Below, in pieces: positions 59,729-64,000 of a stretch of 64,000 nt of DNA. Position 1 is the first letter of the stretch. Every line of letters starts with the position of its first letter. The translations under genes and the position numbers were made by a program. This DNA is from Granulicella pectinivorans. GTDB lineage: Bacteria; Acidobacteriota; Terriglobia; Terriglobales; Acidobacteriaceae. Under the pieces are notes generated by a model. It was not told the DNA's origin and did no database searches. It saw only the letters and a list, made by a program, of their open reading frames with translations. The stretch covers positions 930,001 through 994,000 of the forward strand of contig NZ_FOZL01000001.1 in NCBI RefSeq assembly GCF_900114625.1, in the 5' to 3' direction.

Positions 59729-60436
59729 ATGTATACCGTTGCCGCCTACTATCGCTTTGTTACGCTTGCCGATCCTTCCGCGCTGCGGGAAGAGCTTCGC
59801 ACGATGTTTGCAGGGACCGACCTGCTTGGAACCACGCTGATTGCGCCTGAGGGCGTGAATGGGACGATGGCTGGGGACGCCGCTACGATCGATCGGCTGC
59901 TGGATTTTCTGGGCGAGCGGACGGGGCTGGATCGGGGTGAGGTGAAGTTTTCGGTGGCGGAGGTGGCTCCGTTCCGGAGGCTGAAGTTCAAGCTGAAGCG
60001 GGAGATTATTACGTTTCGGAATCCGGTGGATCCGACGAACGCCGGGCAGTATGTCGAGGCGAAGGATTGGAATGAGCTGATTGCGGATCCCGGAGTGCTG
60101 GTGCTCGATACGCGGAATACGTATGAGAGCGAGATTGGGACGTTTGCAGGGGCGGTGACGCCTGCGCTGGCTACGTTCTCGGACTTTGCTGCGTATGTGC
60201 GGGCGAATCTGGATCCGGAGAAGCATACGCGGGTGGCTATGTTTTGTACGGGCGGGATTCGGTGTGAGAAGGCTTCGGCGTACATGCTGGAGCAGGGATT
60301 TCCGGAGGTGTACCACCTGAAGGGCGGGATTCTGAAGTATCTGGAAGAGGTGGAGGCGGGGAAGAGCCAGTGGCAGGGTGAGTGCTACATCTTCGATGAA
60401 CGGGTTTCGGTGGATCATGAGGACTTTGCGGGGTAG
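59729..60436 (+). CDS. trhO: tRNA uridine-34 hydroxylase TrhO (rhodanese family)
   Basis: A 235-residue protein. The N-terminal acylphosphatase-like part (IAPEGVNGTMAGDAATIDRL) and the rhodanese domain with VLDTRNTYESEIGTF, the catalytic loop FCTGGIRCEKA (Cys173, Cys179) and YHLKGGILKYLE match TrhO/YceA. TrhO uses oxygen to hydroxylate U34 of tRNAs, leading to mo5U/cmo5U. It is shorter than E. coli YceA (350 residues), lacking the C-terminal domain, as in many non-enteric homologues. Its stop directly abuts the stop of the convergent permease gene. Confidence 0.93.
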   Translation: MYTVAAYYRFVTLADPSALREELRTMFAGTDLLGTTLIAPEGVNGTMAGDAATIDRLLDFLGERTGLDRGEVKFSVAEVAPFRRLKFKLKREIITFRNPVDPTNAGQYVEAKDWNELIADPGVLVLDTRNTYESEIGTFAGAVTPALATFSDFAAYVRANLDPEKHTRVAMFCTGGIRCEKASAYMLEQGFPEVYHLKGGILKYLEEVEAGKSQWQGECYIFDERVSVDHEDFAG

Positions 60437-63178
60437 TTATTCCGCGCGCAGGGCCTGAGCGGGGTCAGTGGAGGCGGCGCGGCGTGCGGGGATGAGTCCG
60501 GCTATGCAGGCGGCTGCCGCGAGGGTGGCGATCGCGATGGTCATGACGTATGGGTTGATTGCGGTGATCTCGTAGAGCTGCGCCTTGACGTAGCGGACGC
60601 AGAGCAGGGCGACGGGTATGCCGATGGCGAGGCCGACGACGGTCTGGAGGATGGCTCCGCGCATGACCATGGCTACCACGGAGAGGCGCTCGGCGCCGAG
60701 GGCCATGCGGATGCCGATCTCGCTGGTGCGTCGGGCGACGTGGTAGGCGGTGACTCCGTAGAGGCCGATGGTGGCGAGCAACAGGGCGAGGATGCCGAAG
60801 AGGCTGGTGAGGCGGGCGAGCAGGCGCTCGTTGGTGAAGCGGTCTGCGATCTGGTCGTTGAAGGTCTGGAATTTGACGACGGTGAGATTTGGATTGATGC
60901 CGGCCAAGGTGTGGCGTGAGATGGACTCGAGGTCGGACATGGGGCGGGAGGTCTGGAGGACGATGGCGCCGGCGTAGAGGGTGTCGTCCTTCTCGATGGG
61001 GCTGGTGTCACTGGGGGAGCGGCGCATGAGCGGGATGAAGACCATGCGGTGGTTCTTCCACCGGACGCTGGTGTAGACGCTGTCTTCGACGACGCCGACG
61101 ATCTGGAAGTCATTGGGAGCGCCCGCGCCGAAGCGGTGTCCGATGGGGCTTTCACCAGGTTTGAAGAAGCGCCTGGCGAAGCTCTCGTTGACGATGCCGA
61201 CGGCGGGAGCGGTGGAGGTATCCTGCGGGGTAAAGCCGCGGCCCTCGATCAGACGCGTGCCGACAGCGTTGAAATACTCGGCGTTCGTGCGAATGATGGA
61301 AGCGGCGGTGGACTGATTGGGAATGCCTTCCACCTGGAAGCCCCAGCCGTTGTTGTTGTCTTCCATGGGGGTGTAGCTGGAGATGCCGACGTTGAGCACG
61401 CCGGGGATGGCGTGGAAGCGGTCTTCCATGGTGTGGAAGAGTGCTTCGAGCTGGGTCTGCGAGTAGCCGGCGGCCTGCGGGTTGATGTGGATGATGTAGC
61501 GGTTCTTCGTCTGGATCTTGAGGTCGGTGCCCTGGAGCCTGCCAAGGCTCTGGGAGAAGAGGCCGGCTACGACGAGGAGGACCAGAGACAGGGCGGCCTG
61601 CAGGATGACCAGGCCACGTTGCAGCAGGGAGGCTCCTGCGGCAGTGGTGCGGGTGGTGCTGCGGAGGGCGTCGACGGGCTGTGCCTGGGCGGCGATCCAT
61701 GCGGGAGCTACGCCGAAGAGGACGCCAGTGAGCAGCGAGAGGCCGATCGCAAAGCCCATCACGGGAAGCGATGGTGTGGCGTGGATGGGGACGTTTTGCG
61801 CTCCGGGAAAGGCTAGGAGGAGAAGCGCGCGGGTGCCCAGGTAGGCGACGATGAGACCGGCGAGGCCGCTGAGGAGGGAGAGGACGAGGCTCTCGGTGAG
61901 AAGCTGCTGAACGATGCGTCCGCGCATGGCGCCGAGGGCGGTGCGGACGGACATCTCTGCCTTGCGGGCCATGCCACGCACAAGGAGGAGGTTCGCGATG
62001 TTGGCGCAGGCGATGAGGAGCACAAGGCCGGAGACGCCCATGAGGAGATGCAGGTTGGAGGCGTATCCCTCCTGCATGGACTGTATGCCGGCGCCGCCGG
62101 GGGAGAGGGTGGCGTGGACTCTGGGGAGGAAGTCCTTATCCTTGGCGGCGGACAGGCTGCCCTGATCGAGGAAGACCTGGCGCAGGTGCGCATTGATCTT
62201 TTCCTGGAGCGGCCCCAACGCTACGCCGGGTTTGAGGCGGCCGACGATGTAGAGCCACTGCGTCCTGTCGTGGACGTACGGCGCGTTGGCGAGTGGCGGC
62301 ATGGACTCGATGGGGAGATAGAACTCGGGCGGTTCGGGCGAGAGGCGGTCGCCGTAGAAGCCTTCGGGCGCGACGCCGACGACGGTGACGGCCTTGGTGT
62401 TGATCCAGAAGGTGCTGCCGACGACCGCGGGGTCGCTGTTGTACTGGTTCTTCCAGGTGTCGTAACTCATGACGGCGGAGAGGGGCGCGCCGATCACATC
62501 GTCGGAGTCGGTGATAAGGCGGCCGGCCTCGGGCGTGAGGCCGAAGGTGCGGAAGTAGTTGCCGGAGACGAACTCACCCATGACGGATCGGGCGGTTTCT
62601 CCGTTGCGGTCGCGACGGGCGATGATCGGGCGGAAGCCGAAGCCAGCCTGCATGGCAGCAAGGTCTTCGAACTCGGGCAAGCTCTTCTTGAGCTCGGTAT
62701 AGGTATTGGTGGAGAAGTAGGAAAACTCGCCATCGTCGGAGTGGCCGTTGCCGACGCAGCAGTCGGGCTGGTCGCCGATGCGGACGAGGGTTTTGGGATC
62801 GGTGACAGGCAGGTTCTTGAGCAGGACGGCGTTGACGAGGGTGAAGATCGCCGCGTTGGCTCCGATGCCGAGGGCAAGGGTGAGGACGGCAGTGGTGGTG
62901 AAGGCGGGGGTGCGGGCGAGCTGGCGGAGGGCATAGCGAACGTCCTGAAGCACAACGTCGATCCACCAGCCGGGGCGCTGGCGGTAGCTCTCTTCGCGGG
63001 TGCGCTCGATGCCTCCGAAGACGATGCGAGCTTTGCGACGGGCCTCCTGTGGGGTGAGGCCCAACTGGATATAGGTCTCGGTAAGCTCTTCGAGGTGCAG
63101 GCGAATCTCTTCGTCGGTATCGTCCGCAGGTTTGCGGGTGACGAGGAAGCGGAGTCGGGAGAGGGTTTCGCGGATCAT
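60437..63178 (-). CDS. ADOP-type MacB/FtsX ABC permease
   Basis: A 913-residue protein of the acidobacterial duplicated-permease type. It starts with a short cytoplasmic part (1-80, IRLHLEELTETYIQLGLTPQ) and the motif LRQLARTPAFTTTAVLTLAL at helix 1. Two repeats follow, each with a MacB-type periplasmic domain and FtsX-like three-helix core (LLIACANIANLLLVRGMARK, then a second set near 770-900 with RTSEIGIRMALGAERLSV). Such permeases work with a separate ATPase in export or envelope functions; the ATPase is not adjacent. ATG 63178 overlaps the padR TGA (ATGA), so PadR and permease are one operon. Confidence 0.92.
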   Translation of the reverse strand: MIRETLSRLRFLVTRKPADDTDEEIRLHLEELTETYIQLGLTPQEARRKARIVFGGIERTREESYRQRPGWWIDVVLQDVRYALRQLARTPAFTTTAVLTLALGIGANAAIFTLVNAVLLKNLPVTDPKTLVRIGDQPDCCVGNGHSDDGEFSYFSTNTYTELKKSLPEFEDLAAMQAGFGFRPIIARRDRNGETARSVMGEFVSGNYFRTFGLTPEAGRLITDSDDVIGAPLSAVMSYDTWKNQYNSDPAVVGSTFWINTKAVTVVGVAPEGFYGDRLSPEPPEFYLPIESMPPLANAPYVHDRTQWLYIVGRLKPGVALGPLQEKINAHLRQVFLDQGSLSAAKDKDFLPRVHATLSPGGAGIQSMQEGYASNLHLLMGVSGLVLLIACANIANLLLVRGMARKAEMSVRTALGAMRGRIVQQLLTESLVLSLLSGLAGLIVAYLGTRALLLLAFPGAQNVPIHATPSLPVMGFAIGLSLLTGVLFGVAPAWIAAQAQPVDALRSTTRTTAAGASLLQRGLVILQAALSLVLLVVAGLFSQSLGRLQGTDLKIQTKNRYIIHINPQAAGYSQTQLEALFHTMEDRFHAIPGVLNVGISSYTPMEDNNNGWGFQVEGIPNQSTAASIIRTNAEYFNAVGTRLIEGRGFTPQDTSTAPAVGIVNESFARRFFKPGESPIGHRFGAGAPNDFQIVGVVEDSVYTSVRWKNHRMVFIPLMRRSPSDTSPIEKDDTLYAGAIVLQTSRPMSDLESISRHTLAGINPNLTVVKFQTFNDQIADRFTNERLLARLTSLFGILALLLATIGLYGVTAYHVARRTSEIGIRMALGAERLSVVAMVMRGAILQTVVGLAIGIPVALLCVRYVKAQLYEITAINPYVMTIAIATLAAAACIAGLIPARRAASTDPAQALRAE

Positions 63179-63516
63179 GCGGTCACCTCGCCCTCTCCCA
63201 GCACCAGACCGATGGCGGAGCTGAGGCGGTTCCACTGGGCGAGCTCGGCGGCGAGCTGTTTGCGGCCTGCCTTAGTGAGGGAGTAGAACTTGGCCTTGCG
63301 GTTGTTCTCGGAGACGCCCCAGTCGGACGCGATCCATCCCTTGTACTCGAGGCGGTGGAGGGCGGGGTAGAGCGAACCCTGGCCGATCTGCAAAACCTCG
63401 GAGGAGACCTGCTGGATGCGCGCGGCGATGCCCCAGCCATGCATGTCGCCGACGGCGAGGGTCTTGAGGATGAGGACATCGAGGGTTCCCTGGAGCAGGT
63501 CGGTGGATGGCGGCAT
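63175..63516 (-). CDS. PadR-family transcriptional regulator
   Basis: A 113-residue winged-helix regulator with the PadR signature MPPSTDLLQGTLDVLILKTL at the start, HGWGIAARIQQ, and GSLYPALHRLEYKGWIAS. The usual C-terminal dimerisation helix follows (SLTKAGRKQLAAELAQWNRL). It is the first gene of a coupled PadR-ADOP permease pair, the arrangement typical of Acidobacteriota, and so very likely controls that permease. The inducer is unknown. Confidence 0.94.
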   Translation of the reverse strand: MPPSTDLLQGTLDVLILKTLAVGDMHGWGIAARIQQVSSEVLQIGQGSLYPALHRLEYKGWIASDWGVSENNRKAKFYSLTKAGRKQLAAELAQWNRLSSAIGLVLGEGEVTA

Positions 63517-63632
63517 GTGTGGCTTCTCCCTGTGACGTTCGACAGGAGAACGTCTGAGGAGAGGATGCTTGCGTTCCTGTCGGATGTCAAGGGGAATTGT
63601 GGTTGATAGATTGTTGTGAAGGAGATTTCTCC

Positions 63633-64000
63633 ATGATGCGTCGGTTGATGTTCGTGTTGGGTATTGCGGTGTTTGGTGTCACGGGGCAGGCGCAGCAACC
63701 TTCGGATGAGGCGGCGGTGCGCGCGGTGATTACGCGGGAGTGGGATGGATGGGCAAAGTTCGATCCGAAGCAGGTGGCTTCGTCGTATACGGACGATGCG
63801 ATCTGGCAGAACCCGTTTGGTGTGCGCCTTCATGGTCGGGTGGAGCTGGAGAAGTTTCTTATCGTGCTGATGGCGCGGCCCGGCTATCGGGCTGGGGTGA
63901 GCACGGCACCGACGAGGATTCTGGATGTGCGGATGACCTCACCGACGACGGCTACGGTGTGGAGCGACGAGAAGATTGAAGGGCTGGTGAATGACGTGAG
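63633..64000 (+). CDS. Secreted SnoaL/NTF2-like protein (partial)
   Basis: The 3' end is cut by the window. The visible 122 codons start at ATG 63633 after GAAGGAG and encode a signal peptide (MMRRLMFVLGIAVFGVTGQA), then EWDGWAKFDPKQVASSYTDD and WQNPFGVRLHGRVELEKFL. This is the conical NTF2/SnoaL-like (DUF4440) fold found in small isomerases, dehydratases and binding proteins. The real activity cannot be told. It is divergent from padR, with 116 bases between. Confidence 0.75.
   Translation, partial: MMRRLMFVLGIAVFGVTGQAQQPSDEAAVRAVITREWDGWAKFDPKQVASSYTDDAIWQNPFGVRLHGRVELEKFLIVLMARPGYRAGVSTAPTRILDVRMTSPTTATVWSDEKIEGLVNDV

Noticed and set aside
1..64000. CRISPR array, tRNA, rRNA, prophage or intact insertion sequence
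   Set aside because: I looked for regularly spaced repeats, TPsiC-loop-like motifs, transposase DDE or integrase motifs and phage structural genes, and saw none.

Overview
The window looks like chromosome from an Acidobacteriota member of class Terriglobia (Granulicella/Edaphobacter/Terriglobus-like). Evidence: GC-rich DNA; five very large TonB-dependent receptors, each with an N-terminal carboxypeptidase-regulatory-like domain; a PadR + MacB/FtsX-type 'ADOP' permease operon; an obgE-nadD-rsfS-rlmH block; and many short palindromic intergenic repeats. This assignment is inference from gene content; no rRNA or tRNA gene was seen.

Layout. 0-5 kb: a membrane-stress group (flotillin, small membrane protein, PspA), a secreted carboxypeptidase-regulatory-like protein and ruvA. 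5-8 kb: an unknown gene, a small membrane protein and a secreted M28 peptidase. 8.2-12 kb: an accessory island with a ParD-like/zeta-type toxin-antitoxin pair, a 5-methylcytosine methyltransferase translationally coupled to a NotI-family endonuclease, and a truncated aldo/keto reductase. 12.4-20.4 kb: minus-strand housekeeping genes (accD, rlmH, rsfS, nadD, obgE), with a plus-strand TonB receptor lying between rsfS and rlmH. 20.7-27.4 kb: two tandem TonB receptors. 27.5-33.6 kb: a DedA-rhodanese fusion, a GH43-like glycosidase, a DUF1338 2-oxoadipate dioxygenase/decarboxylase-like enzyme and a YdiJ-like FAD/Fe-S dehydrogenase; the last two would together convert 2-oxoadipate to 2-oxoglutarate. 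34-45 kb: an amino-acid permease, a c-di-GMP enzyme with an ethylene-receptor-type sensor, a sugar-isomerase relative, a TonB receptor, a degenerate amylase-like protein and a glycosyltransferase. 45-64 kb: MerC-like, PHP, serine hydrolase, LOG-family, ABC-F, phosphoesterase and oligopeptide-type ATPase genes, an unknown secreted protein, a fifth TonB receptor, trhO and the ADOP-PadR pair.

Three signals cut across genes. (1) Two copies of a roughly 370-bp non-coding element lie in opposite orientation, each starting exactly at the stop codon of the gene before it. (2) The plus strand is C-rich up to about 30 kb and G-rich afterwards whatever the gene orientation, with the change inside one gene. 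(3) Several genes have a TANNNT box 5-9 bases before the start codon and little or no Shine-Dalgarno, suggesting leaderless mRNAs.

The strongest candidates for new biology are the ethylene-sensor-like GGDEF/EAL protein, the stop-codon-abutting repeat and the NotI-like system next to the toxin-antitoxin pair. All functions are predictions from reading the sequence; no database search was run.
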